From an uncultured Clostridium sp. (lineage in GTDB: Bacteria; Bacillota_A; Clostridia; Lachnospirales; Lachnospiraceae): DNA of 13,561 nt. The notes under the pieces were generated by a model. The model was not told where the DNA came from and did not search any database. It was given only the letters and a program-made list of their open reading frames with translations. Location: the NCBI GenBank assembly GCA_947174825.1, contig CAMWKN010000006.1, positions 1 through 13,561 on the forward strand, in the 5' to 3' direction. Each line of letters opens with the position of its first letter. Position 1 is the first letter of the stretch. Shown here in pieces: positions 8,258 to 13,561 of the stretch. The position numbers and the translations under genes are program-made.

Positions 8258-8285
8258 AAAAGGAAATTAGTGTCCATGTTGGCAC
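8258..8285 (+). repeat. Direct repeat, antitoxin copy
   Basis: AAAAGGAAATTA (8258-8269) and TCCATGT (8273-8279) followed by GCAC (8282-8285) recur at 8430-8441, 8447-8453 and 8456-8459. The blocks are separated by 3 bases here and 5 there. The two-block layout parallels the DRa/DRb repeats of par loci, where they are the interaction sites between the two RNAs. Confidence 0.8.
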
Positions 8286-8291
8286 AAAATT

Positions 8292-8323
8292 GACCCCCCA
8301 GTAGCGGCAACTACTGGGGGGTC
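8292..8323. terminator. Shared bidirectional terminator hairpin
   Basis: GACCCCCCAGTAG (8292-8304) pairs perfectly with CTACTGGGGGGTC (8311-8323) around a 6-base loop (cggcaa). On the minus strand it is followed by AATTTT, giving a good intrinsic terminator for the toxin mRNA. On the plus strand only TT follows, so termination of the antitoxin RNA relies on the very GC-rich stem. The two converging transcripts share it, as in par loci. Confidence 0.85.
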
Positions 8324-8358
8324 TTGCTCGTCACAGTGAGCTATTCTGATTGGGTTAG

Positions 8359-8451
8359 TTACTGCTTGTCATCTCCATCTAACCACTTGCTTATGTAGTA
8401 GGCAACTACACTCGCCACAACAGAGAGATAAAAGGAAATTAATATATCCAT
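8359..8451 (-). CDS. Small hydrophobic toxin-like peptide (30 aa), Fst/Ldr-like type I toxin candidate
   Basis: This gene is shorter than most gene finders accept. The ATG at 8451-8449 is preceded by a strong ribosome site (GGAAGGGGG on the minus strand, about 8 bases upstream). Residues about 3-20 form one membrane helix (ILISFYLSVVASVVAYYI), followed by the charged tail SKWLDGDDKQ. A single helix followed by a W-L and a polar, charged tail is the shape of Fst-type toxins, which insert in the membrane; the Pro of classical Fst is absent here. A CCCCT run in the mRNA leader (about 8484-8480) can pair with the AGGGG of the ribosome site and could hide it. It has its own promoter, and an antisense RNA faces it across a shared terminator. 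Toxicity itself is inferred. The alternative is a harmless small membrane peptide under antisense control. Confidence 0.75.
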   Translation of the reverse strand: MDILISFYLSVVASVVAYYISKWLDGDDKQ

Positions 8452-8459
8452 GTCAGCAC
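8430..8459 (+). repeat. Direct repeat, toxin-start copy
   Basis: Second copy of the repeat at 8258-8285, given on the plus strand. It covers the toxin start codon (CAT at 8449-8451), the first codons and the bases immediately before the start. An RNA carrying the other copy would be antisense to the toxin translation start. Confidence 0.8.
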
Positions 8460-8497
8460 CCCCTTCCTGTTACCAGTATAGGGGCAGTAACAATTTT

Positions 8498-8526
8498 ATT
8501 ATAGCATTTATCATTTCTATTGTATA
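8498..8526 (-). promoter_or_regulatory. Promoter of the toxin mRNA
   Basis: On the minus strand TATACA (8526-8521) is followed after 17 bases by TATAAT (8503-8498), with an extended TGC directly before the -10 element. Transcription should start near 8491 and run to the hairpin at 8292-8323, an mRNA of about 205 bases with a 40-base leader. The leader can fold (GTTAC 8491-8487 with GTAAC 8473-8469). A perfect 12-bp palindrome TTGTATATACAA (8520-8531) overlaps the -35 element and could be an operator, or may simply reflect AT-richness. Confidence 0.65.
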
Positions 8527-8679
8527 TACAAATCTTATTATATACTAAATCATACAATAAAAACCACAAGTAGATCAATCCTTGCGCTATTGAAATGCAT
8601 ATGTTACCATGAATTTATCAGAATAGCAATTTGATTCATGTTCTTGGGTTGTAAAGCATGGCGCAGGGGAGGGATACAT

Positions 8680-8973
8680 ATGGGATTTGTATTTGAATTA
8701 TTTTATGATCTATTTTTCGAGGGGACTTTGGATCTTACCCTTAAGATTGGAACTTCCAAAAAAGTACCCATGTTTTTTCGGATTCTTGCCTTGATTGTAT
8801 TTCTGGTACTTTATGTTGGAATCATCGTTTTGTTGTCGGTCTATGGGGTGGATGCGTTGCGTAGTAATGATTTATTTGGGGGCTGCCTCTGTATTCTGAC
8901 AGCACTCATCGTTTTGATTGGAGGTATTATCTTGACGGTAAAGAGACGGAAGAAGGTTCCAGAAACAGAATAA
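8680..8973 (+). CDS. Two-span membrane protein (97 aa), unknown function
   Basis: ATG 8680 follows AGGGGAGGG (8665-8673) at good spacing, so it is preferred to an in-frame ATG at 8638 without a ribosome site. There is a short amphipathic N-terminus (MGFVFELFYDLFFEG), then two hydrophobic helices (about 32-54 and 66-86), and a basic tail (VKRRKKVPETE) that should stay inside the cell. Small proteins with this N-terminus and a SKKVP segment are common in Firmicutes, but I know no function for them. It is 34 bases upstream of the arabinofuranosidase gene, with no terminator between, so the two may share a transcript. Confidence 0.75.
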   Translation: MGFVFELFYDLFFEGTLDLTLKIGTSKKVPMFFRILALIVFLVLYVGIIVLLSVYGVDALRSNDLFGGCLCILTALIVLIGGIILTVKRRKKVPETE

Positions 8974-9007
8974 AAGTATTGGACAGATTGGATAGGAGGA
9001 AAAAACA

Positions 9008-10513
9008 TTGAAAAAAGTAAGATTAAAAATAGATACTGAGCGGACAAAGAGCCGGATTGCACCGGAAATTTACGGACAGTTTTCGGAGCATTTAGGCAGA
9101 TGTATTTATGAGGGAGTTTATGTGGGGGAAGACTCCAAAGTTCCAAATAAGAATGGGATGCGGACAGATGTGGTGGAAGCACTGCGAAAAGTCAAGCTGC
9201 CGGTACTGCGGTGGCCAGGCGGTTGCTTTGCTGACGAATACCATTGGAAAGACGGAATAGGACCGAAAGAAGATAGAAAATCCATTGTCAATAAAAACTG
9301 GGGCGGTGTGGTGGAGACAAATCATTTTGGAACCCATGAATTTATGGAGCTGTGCGATCAAATCGGGTGTGAACCATACATTGCCTTGAATATGGGCAGC
9401 GGTACGGTGCAGGAAGCAGCAGACTGGATTGAATATATGACCTTTGATGGCGAGTCAGAGCTTACGGTGCAGAGAAAAAATAATGGCAGGGAAAAGCCAT
9501 GGAAACTAAAATATCTGGGTGTGGGAAATGAGAGTTGGGGCTGCGGTGGTTCCATGCGTCCAGAATATTATGCGGACACTTATCGGAGATTCCGGACTTT
9601 TTGCCGGGATATGAGTGGTAATGTCCTGTTTCCTGTTGCCTGTGGTCCCAATGCAGACGATTATCATTGGACAGATGTGATTATGCCATTGCTCAAAGAC
9701 CATACCAAGGCGGTTAGTCTGCATTATTATACACTGCCTACTGGGGACTGGGAACACAAGGGCAGTGCAACGGAGTTTGATGAGAAAGAATATTATCAGA
9801 CGATCCGGCAAACGTTGAAAATGGAAGAGATTGTATCCAGACATTTGAAAATAATGGATTACCATGACCCGAAACAAAAGGTAGGGTTGATTGTGGATGA
9901 ATGGGGTACCTGGTATGATGTAGAGCCAGGAACGAATCCAGGATTTTTGTATCAGCAGAATACCATGCGGGATGCCATTGTTGCCGCCATTAATCTGAAT
10001 CTCTTTAATCAGCACAGTGACAGAATCATCATGGCAAATATTGCTCAGGTGGTTAATGTATTGCAGGCGATGATTCTCACTGAAGGAATGCAGATGATCA
10101 AAACGCCTACCTATGAAGTGTTTGATATGTTTCAAAATCATCAGGGAGCCACCCTGGTGGATAGTGTCATGGATCAGGAAATGGATGGGGCAGATGGAGT
10201 GGAAGTGCCAGTATTATCGGAATCTGTCTCTGTGTCTGGGGATGGAGAGGAGAAACAAGTCACGATTACCTTATCCAATGCATCGCTGCAGGAAGACTAT
10301 AGCGTGACGATCTGCTTGCCACTTGGTCAGGAGTTTGCCGGACAGGCTGAGATTGCATTGTTGACAGGTGAAGTCCATGCACATAATACGTTTGAAGAGC
10401 CGGAAAATGTCACGCAGGAACAAAAAGAAGAAACCTGGGAAGGGCATCAGGCGGTGGTGCTGTTGCCGGCTTGTTCGGTAATGCGTATTACGTGTCCAGT
10501 TAGAAGTGTGTAA
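9008..10513 (+). CDS. abfA: Alpha-L-arabinofuranosidase, GH51 (501 aa)
   Basis: Removes arabinose side chains from arabino-oligosaccharides of plant cell walls (EC 3.2.1.55). No signal peptide is present, so it acts inside the cell on imported oligosaccharides. The fold is a (beta/alpha)8 barrel (to about residue 385) followed by a beta-sandwich. The catalytic acid/base is E175 (GNESWG) and the nucleophile E298 (VDEWGTW), both at the usual family positions. The [13 protein letters not shown] block near residues 68-80 is also typical. The start is a TTG at 9008, chosen because AGGAGG (8994-8999) stands 8 bases before it and the next residues (KKVRLKI) match family N-termini. The length is standard for the family. 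No transporter or other arabinose gene is in the window, so it appears to be a stand-alone enzyme gene. Confidence 0.96.
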   Translation: MKKVRLKIDTERTKSRIAPEIYGQFSEHLGRCIYEGVYVGEDSKVPNKNGMRTDVVEALRKVKLPVLRWPGGCFADEYHWKDGIGPKEDRKSIVNKNWGGVVETNHFGTHEFMELCDQIGCEPYIALNMGSGTVQEAADWIEYMTFDGESELTVQRKNNGREKPWKLKYLGVGNESWGCGGSMRPEYYADTYRRFRTFCRDMSGNVLFPVACGPNADDYHWTDVIMPLLKDHTKAVSLHYYTLPTGDWEHKGSATEFDEKEYYQTIRQTLKMEEIVSRHLKIMDYHDPKQKVGLIVDEWGTWYDVEPGTNPGFLYQQNTMRDAIVAAINLNLFNQHSDRIIMANIAQVVNVLQAMILTEGMQMIKTPTYEVFDMFQNHQGATLVDSVMDQEMDGADGVEVPVLSESVSVSGDGEEKQVTITLSNASLQEDYSVTICLPLGQEFAGQAEIALLTGEVHAHNTFEEPENVTQEQKEETWEGHQAVVLLPACSVMRITCPVRSV

Positions 10514-10595
10514 GAAACTCTAAAATCGACGAAATGCAAAAGGGCATTTCGTCGAAGAGTTACTAACACACTGGAAAAATGCTTTCGCATTTTTC
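10506..10595. terminator. Nested and tandem hairpins after the arabinofuranosidase gene
   Basis: The first structure is a three-part nested stem: GTGTGT 10506-10511 with ACACAC 10566-10571, AACTCT 10516-10521 with AGAGTT 10556-10561, and an 11-bp core 10527-10537 with 10544-10554 around loop aaaagg. The outer arm includes the gene's stop codon. A second hairpin follows, GAAAAATGC 10574-10582 with GCATTTTTC 10587-10595, whose T-rich 3' arm suits termination. It may be a terminator, or a dispersed palindromic repeat inserted between genes. Confidence 0.65.
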
Positions 10596-10653
10596 GTTGA
10601 TTGCGTGCGTAGCAAATGGTGGCATGTCTGGAAGTATGGCAAAGAGGAGTATA

Positions 10654-10914
10654 ATGGAACAAAATAGAAAACCATGTATTCGCTGCTTGTTGCGGGATAT
10701 GGATGAGACGGAGACTTATCAGAGTCTGAAACGATATCTGGATCGTTTTGATGAGGAAATCAGGGCGACAGAAGAGGAATATGAGAGACGTTTAGAGATC
10801 TGTAAACAATGTGACAGTCTTCGTGAGGGCATCTGTGGGAAATGTGGTTGTTTCGTGGAGGCAAGAGCATTGCGAGGGCAGGGAACCTGCCCTCACGAGG
10901 AACCTCGTTGGTAA
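10654..10914 (+). CDS. DUF6171-like small cysteine-rich protein (86 aa)
   Basis: ATG 10654 follows GAGGAG (10644-10649); the frame is open further upstream but has no better start. Eight cysteines occur in metal-site spacing: C8-x2-C11, C50-x2-C53, C61-x2-C64-x-C66 and C79. A charged helical stretch lies between the first and second sets (about 15-48). The pattern CIRC...CxxC...GxCGKCGCFVEAR matches my memory of the DUF6171 family of Clostridia. The biochemical role is unknown; zinc or another metal is likely bound. It ends 14 bases from the convergent lipoprotein gene. Confidence 0.78.
   Translation: MEQNRKPCIRCLLRDMDETETYQSLKRYLDRFDEEIRATEEEYERRLEICKQCDSLREGICGKCGCFVEARALRGQGTCPHEEPRW
10874..10908. 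terminator. Tandem hairpins within the 3' end of the DUF6171-like gene
   Basis: GAGGGCAGG (10874-10882) pairs with CCTGCCCTC (10886-10894) around a 3-base loop. Directly after it ACGAG (10895-10899) pairs with CTCGT (10904-10908). Both lie inside the last codons of the gene. With the next gene convergent and 14 bases away, they may act as an overlapping terminator, but no T-run follows. A further perfect palindrome AAGATTAATCTT (10926-10937) covers the stop of the convergent gene. Confidence 0.45.
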
Positions 10915-10928
10915 ATTGTCAGATAAGA

Positions 10929-12371
10929 TTAATCTTGTTCCGTATCTTGCTGCGAGGTATTTGACTTTACTGATTCGTTTTCGGACTCTGAGTCATTAGC
11001 ATCACTATCAGAAATCGATTCTGTAATAATAGCTTTGCGGTTCTTTTCCGTATTTGGCAGCAATTCGATGGAGTTTCCCTCCAGATGATAGCTGATTTCT
11101 CCATCTTCGTCCTTGACTTCCTCTAATGGATATTGGTTTATGATTTCTTCAGCAGAGCATTTTTGTTTATTTAGAGTAAATTCTATGGTGCCTGCTTTGG
11201 GACCGGAGCTGCATATTTGCCAAAAGACATCATTCACCATACTGATTTGACAATTTTCTATCTTATATTCAATCAGAGTATATGGCATATAGCCATTTCC
11301 GTCTTTCTCATCATATGCCGGACCGCCTCGGAAATAGGCAAAGCTGTTTCTGGATGGCAGTGGATAGAGAAAGCCAAATGCCGGGCAAAGCTCCACATCG
11401 TCTGGTATTTCAATTTTCATTACCTCGCTTTTATCATATTCATAAGTATAAAATTCATGAAGAGACAGTACGTTACTGTCGCTACTAATCAGGAGTTCCG
11501 GGATTCCATCTGCATTTAGATCGGAAATGGCAAAATGGGTACCCATTATGATATCTTCCTTATTGTTATTCTGGTATTCTTCCCCGGATAAGAGATTATA
11601 GTAGGCCTTCAAGGCGTATGCTGCGGGATTAGAATCATCAATACAAACTGTCTTGCGCATAACACTAGAGTTTGGCAGGAACTTGATGCGGCTGACCTCT
11701 TGGGATGAAAGCTCATAGTAGATGGTTGCACTATCATATTTGCTCTTTTCTATTGGATATTCGTTCATAATTTCGTCAATGGAGCATTTTTGGTCATTCC
11801 GGCTGCATTCTATGACATCTGTTTTTGTGTCAGATATTTCTGTTTGCCAAAAGACATCATTAATTATATGGATCTGATGGTTTTCTATCGCATATTCCGT
11901 TAGGTAATAATCATAATGGTACTTTCCATCATTACCTCCTAACGGATTTTCCAGAAAAAACGCATAGGTATTTCTGGATGGCAGCGTATAAAGTTTTCCA
12001 ATATCTCTGCAATAGCTTTCGCCTACAGATCCCTCTAACTTTATAGCCGTTCCGTTCTCATAGGTATAATATTCCTCAAAGTCCATTACACTTGCAGTGC
12101 TATGGATCAGGAGTTCTGGGATTCCGTCGGTGTTCAGGTCGGAAATGGAAAAATAGGTATCTATGCCCTCTGCATCTTCATTTTGATATTTTTCTTGTGA
12201 TAAAACATCATAATATGCCTGTAAAGCCTCTTTGCGAGGATCAGAAACCTGGACAGCACTGCCGCTGGCAATTTTGGCTGATTCATTCGATTCGGTCGAT
12301 GCCATATTGCCGCATGCTGATAGAGTTAGTGATAGTGCAGTCAATAAAAGTGTTCCCCATATTTTTCTCAT
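10929..12371 (-). CDS. Secreted lipoprotein with two internal repeats carrying DxNxDG motifs (480 aa)
   Basis: The N-terminus is a lipoprotein signal peptide (basic MRK, hydrophobic core, lipobox LSA-C with C20 the lipidated cysteine), so the protein is anchored outside the cell. It has two homologous domains of about 190-205 residues: repeat 1 (about 48-236) and repeat 2 (about 252-441). Each runs from AL-x-AYY, through DLN-x-DGIPELLI (78-89 and 284-295), YTYE, LPSRN and NDVFWQ, to KCS-x-x-EI and a closing LPN. The DxNxDG loop resembles calcium-binding loops of EF-hand, dockerin or FG-GAP type. The tail (452-480) is rich in Ser, Asp, Glu and Asn. The start has GGAGGG 7 bases upstream and a good promoter at 12432-12460. 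The function is unknown; binding calcium or a surface ligand is inference. It is a tandem paralogue of the gene to its right. Confidence 0.85.
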   Translation of the reverse strand: MRKIWGTLLLTALSLTLSACGNMASTESNESAKIASGSAVQVSDPRKEALQAYYDVLSQEKYQNEDAEGIDTYFSISDLNTDGIPELLIHSTASVMDFEEYYTYENGTAIKLEGSVGESYCRDIGKLYTLPSRNTYAFFLENPLGGNDGKYHYDYYLTEYAIENHQIHIINDVFWQTEISDTKTDVIECSRNDQKCSIDEIMNEYPIEKSKYDSATIYYELSSQEVSRIKFLPNSSVMRKTVCIDDSNPAAYALKAYYNLLSGEEYQNNNKEDIIMGTHFAISDLNADGIPELLISSDSNVLSLHEFYTYEYDKSEVMKIEIPDDVELCPAFGFLYPLPSRNSFAYFRGGPAYDEKDGNGYMPYTLIEYKIENCQISMVNDVFWQICSSGPKAGTIEFTLNKQKCSAEEIINQYPLEEVKDEDGEISYHLEGNSIELLPNTEKNRKAIITESISDSDANDSESENESVKSNTSQQDTEQD

Positions 12372-12431
12372 ATGAAATCCCTCCGTGATAGTGTTGTTTA
12401 TGAACTCCTAATTATTTTGCGGAATATGCTC

Positions 12432-12460
12432 ATTATACATTGGATTAATAGTATTTGCAA
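12432..12460 (-). promoter_or_regulatory. Promoter of the 480-aa lipoprotein gene
   Basis: On the minus strand TTGCAA (12460-12455) and a perfect TATAAT (12437-12432) are separated by 17 bases. Transcription should start near 12425, giving a leader of about 54 bases. It shows that this gene can be transcribed separately from its upstream paralogue. Confidence 0.65.
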
Positions 12461-12741
12461 TTTGATTTTGTCAGAAATGTGAGGTAGAATCAGCGTTAGA
12501 ATATCGAATATCATCCTAGTAAAAAGACGATACTAATGTTATAGATGAATTAGAAGATTGGCGGTTTCGATTAACATTTCCACGGTTTGGAAAATCGTTA
12601 CAACACTATGAGCAACAAGGCGATCAGCACAAATGCATCAGCATAAATATTGGCGCTGAAAGGAGGTCCTTTATGTGTACAGCCATATTTTGTTTTCTTG
12701 ATTCTATTCTTCATGTGTCGGTTTCCTTTCCAGAGGTAATA
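12461..12741. other. Intergenic stretch between the two lipoprotein paralogues
   Basis: Together with the promoter and leader (12372-12460) this makes a gene-free gap of 370 bases. I see no convincing gene. There is a short dyad TTTCCA 12577-12582 / TGGAAA around 12588-12593. A near-palindrome AAAGGA-GG-TCCTTT (12659-12672) holds a perfect AGGAGG. It is followed on the plus strand by ATG 12673 opening a 52-codon frame (MCTAIF...) that ends antisense inside the right-hand gene. No clear terminator for the right-hand gene was found. Confidence 0.5.
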
Positions 12742-13561
12742 TTAATTATCGGACTCTGTGGCATTTGTATCACTATCAGAAACCGATCCTGTAATAATTG
12801 CTTTGTGATTGTCCTCCGTATTTGGCAGTAATTCGATGTAATTCTCCTCTGGAAATCTATATAGCGGCCAGTCTTCATCGGTTATTACCCTTTTCATGGA
12901 ATATTGATCTATTAATTCGTCAATGGAGCACTTTTTCTCATTCAAATTACATTCTGCTATATCCCAGGATTTACCCGAATCACATTCATCCCATCTGGCA
13001 CTGTTAATCATACCAATTTGGTGTTTTTCCATATCCAGTGTGTATTCTACAAGTATATATGGCATATAGGAATTTCTGTGTGGACCGCCTCTGAAAAATA
13101 CATAGGAAGCTCTGTGGGGCAGTGTATAAAGACTACCAGCCTGAGGATAGCCTGCTCCCTCGACAGGTCCTTTTATTTCCGTAACTGTTCCGTTTTCATA
13201 AGTATAATATTCATTAATAGACAACTCATTAAAGTCCTCGCTGATTAGGAGTTCTGGGATTCCATCTGCATTCAGATCAGAAATGGCAAAATGGGTACCC
13301 AGCAGCTTATCTTCATCATCGTTATTCTGGTATTGTTCCTGTGATAAAAAGTCATAGTATGCATTCAAGGCGTATACTGCAAGATTGAAATCGGTACAAA
13401 CTGCCTTGCGGTTGGCATCCGTGTTTGGCAGGAATTTGATGCGGTTGTCCTGTTGGGACGGGAGGTCACAGTGGATATAGCCATAATCTTCATCCTTTGT
13501 TTTTTCTAATTGATATTCGTCCATAATTTCGTCAAGGGAGCATTTCTGGTCATTCCAGGAG
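12742..13561 (-). CDS. Paralogous repeat lipoprotein, C-terminal part only (272 residues seen; runs off the right edge)
   Basis: The frame is open across the window's right end. The codons before the first in-window ATG (SWNDQKCSLDEI) match the equivalent part of the 480-residue neighbour (NDQKCSIDEI), so the ATG at 13524 is not the start. The visible part covers the end of a first repeat (RIKFLPNT near 13450) and a complete second repeat: ALNAYYDFLSQEQYQ, GTHFAISDLNADGIPELLIS, YTYENGT, LYTLPHR, KCSIDELIDQY, IELLPNT, then a short Ser/Asp tail (SDSDTNATESDN). The DxNxDG motif is conserved. A signal peptide is expected beyond the window. It resembles repeat 2 of its neighbour more closely than the neighbour's own repeat 1 does, pointing to a gene duplication after the internal duplication. 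Confidence 0.85.
   Translation of the reverse strand, partial: SWNDQKCSLDEIMDEYQLEKTKDEDYGYIHCDLPSQQDNRIKFLPNTDANRKAVCTDFNLAVYALNAYYDFLSQEQYQNNDDEDKLLGTHFAISDLNADGIPELLISEDFNELSINEYYTYENGTVTEIKGPVEGAGYPQAGSLYTLPHRASYVFFRGGPHRNSYMPYILVEYTLDMEKHQIGMINSARWDECDSGKSWDIAECNLNEKKCSIDELIDQYSMKRVITDEDWPLYRFPEENYIELLPNTEDNHKAIITGSVSDSDTNATESDN

Larger units (their letters stand above)
8254..8323 (+). ncRNA. Predicted antisense antitoxin RNA (RNA II-like, about 70 nt)
   Basis: From the promoter at 8219-8247 to the end of the hairpin at 8292-8323, the predicted RNA is about 70 bases, close to the size of RNA II of the par/Fst family. Its 5' part (8258-8285) repeats, in the same orientation, the plus-strand sequence at 8430-8459. 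That sequence is the complement of the toxin mRNA's start codon and first codons. The RNA can therefore base-pair with the toxin mRNA at its translation start and, through the shared hairpin, at its 3' end. The boundaries are predicted, not measured. Confidence 0.6.

Noticed and set aside
8183..8293. Plus-strand 36-codon frame with a good ribosome site (AAGGAG 8168-8173) after the kinase gene
   Set aside because: It runs through the antitoxin promoter and the antisense repeat and ends inside the terminator hairpin. Its sequence shows no membrane helix or known motif and is better explained by those elements. It could still be a leader peptide, but nothing positive supports it.
9506..10141. 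Minus-strand frame of 211 codons opposite the arabinofuranosidase gene
   Set aside because: It is long, but lies fully antisense to a strongly identified GH51 gene, with no recognisable domain and no ribosome site.
1..13561. CRISPR array, tRNA, rRNA or insertion sequence
   Set aside because: No regularly spaced repeats, no tRNA or rRNA signature and no transposase-like protein were seen on either strand.

Overview
The window looks like chromosomal DNA of a low- to mid-GC, Gram-positive anaerobe of the Clostridia, most likely a plant-fibre-using gut Lachnospiraceae. This is inferred from strong AGGAGG-type ribosome sites, AT-rich promoters close to consensus, an intracellular GH51 arabinofuranosidase, a DUF6171-type cysteine protein and a Bce-type peptide-resistance module. 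No database search was possible, so the species is not named.

Layout. (1) Bases 1-3151: a perfect 21-bp inverted repeat, a 64-residue single-span membrane protein, and an 878-residue fusion of an NCS1-type (cytosine/purine permease) transporter with a PlsC-type acyltransferase, a zinc ribbon and a further C-terminal domain. (2) Bases 3182-8141: a four-gene operon coding for an ATPase, an FtsX/BceB-type permease, a response regulator and an intramembrane-sensing histidine kinase. A dyad resembling a BceR box lies just upstream of its -10 element. (3) Bases 8219-8526: a compact locus with the full layout of a par/Fst-type type I toxin-antitoxin system. A 30-residue hydrophobic peptide is encoded on the minus strand and a short RNA is predicted on the plus strand. 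The two face each other across one shared 13-bp-stem terminator, and direct repeats place an antisense copy of the toxin start region inside the short RNA. (4) Bases 8680-10914, plus strand: a two-span membrane protein, the GH51 enzyme with a TTG start, a cluster of nested hairpins, and a small eight-cysteine DUF6171-like protein. (5) Bases 10929-13561, minus strand: two tandem paralogous genes for secreted proteins made of about 200-residue repeats with a DxNxDG motif. The first is a complete lipoprotein; the second runs off the right edge.

How the genes work together. The operon at 3353-8141 should act as a sense-and-detoxify unit: the permease with its large outer domain handles a cell-wall-active peptide, the kinase (which has almost no outer domain) reads transporter activity, and the regulator activates the promoter through the dyad. 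The toxin-antitoxin locus sits immediately downstream and shares no evident function with it. The transporter-acyltransferase fusion and the toxin-antitoxin locus are the most unusual parts of the window. The paralogous lipoproteins show recent duplication of an already duplicated domain.
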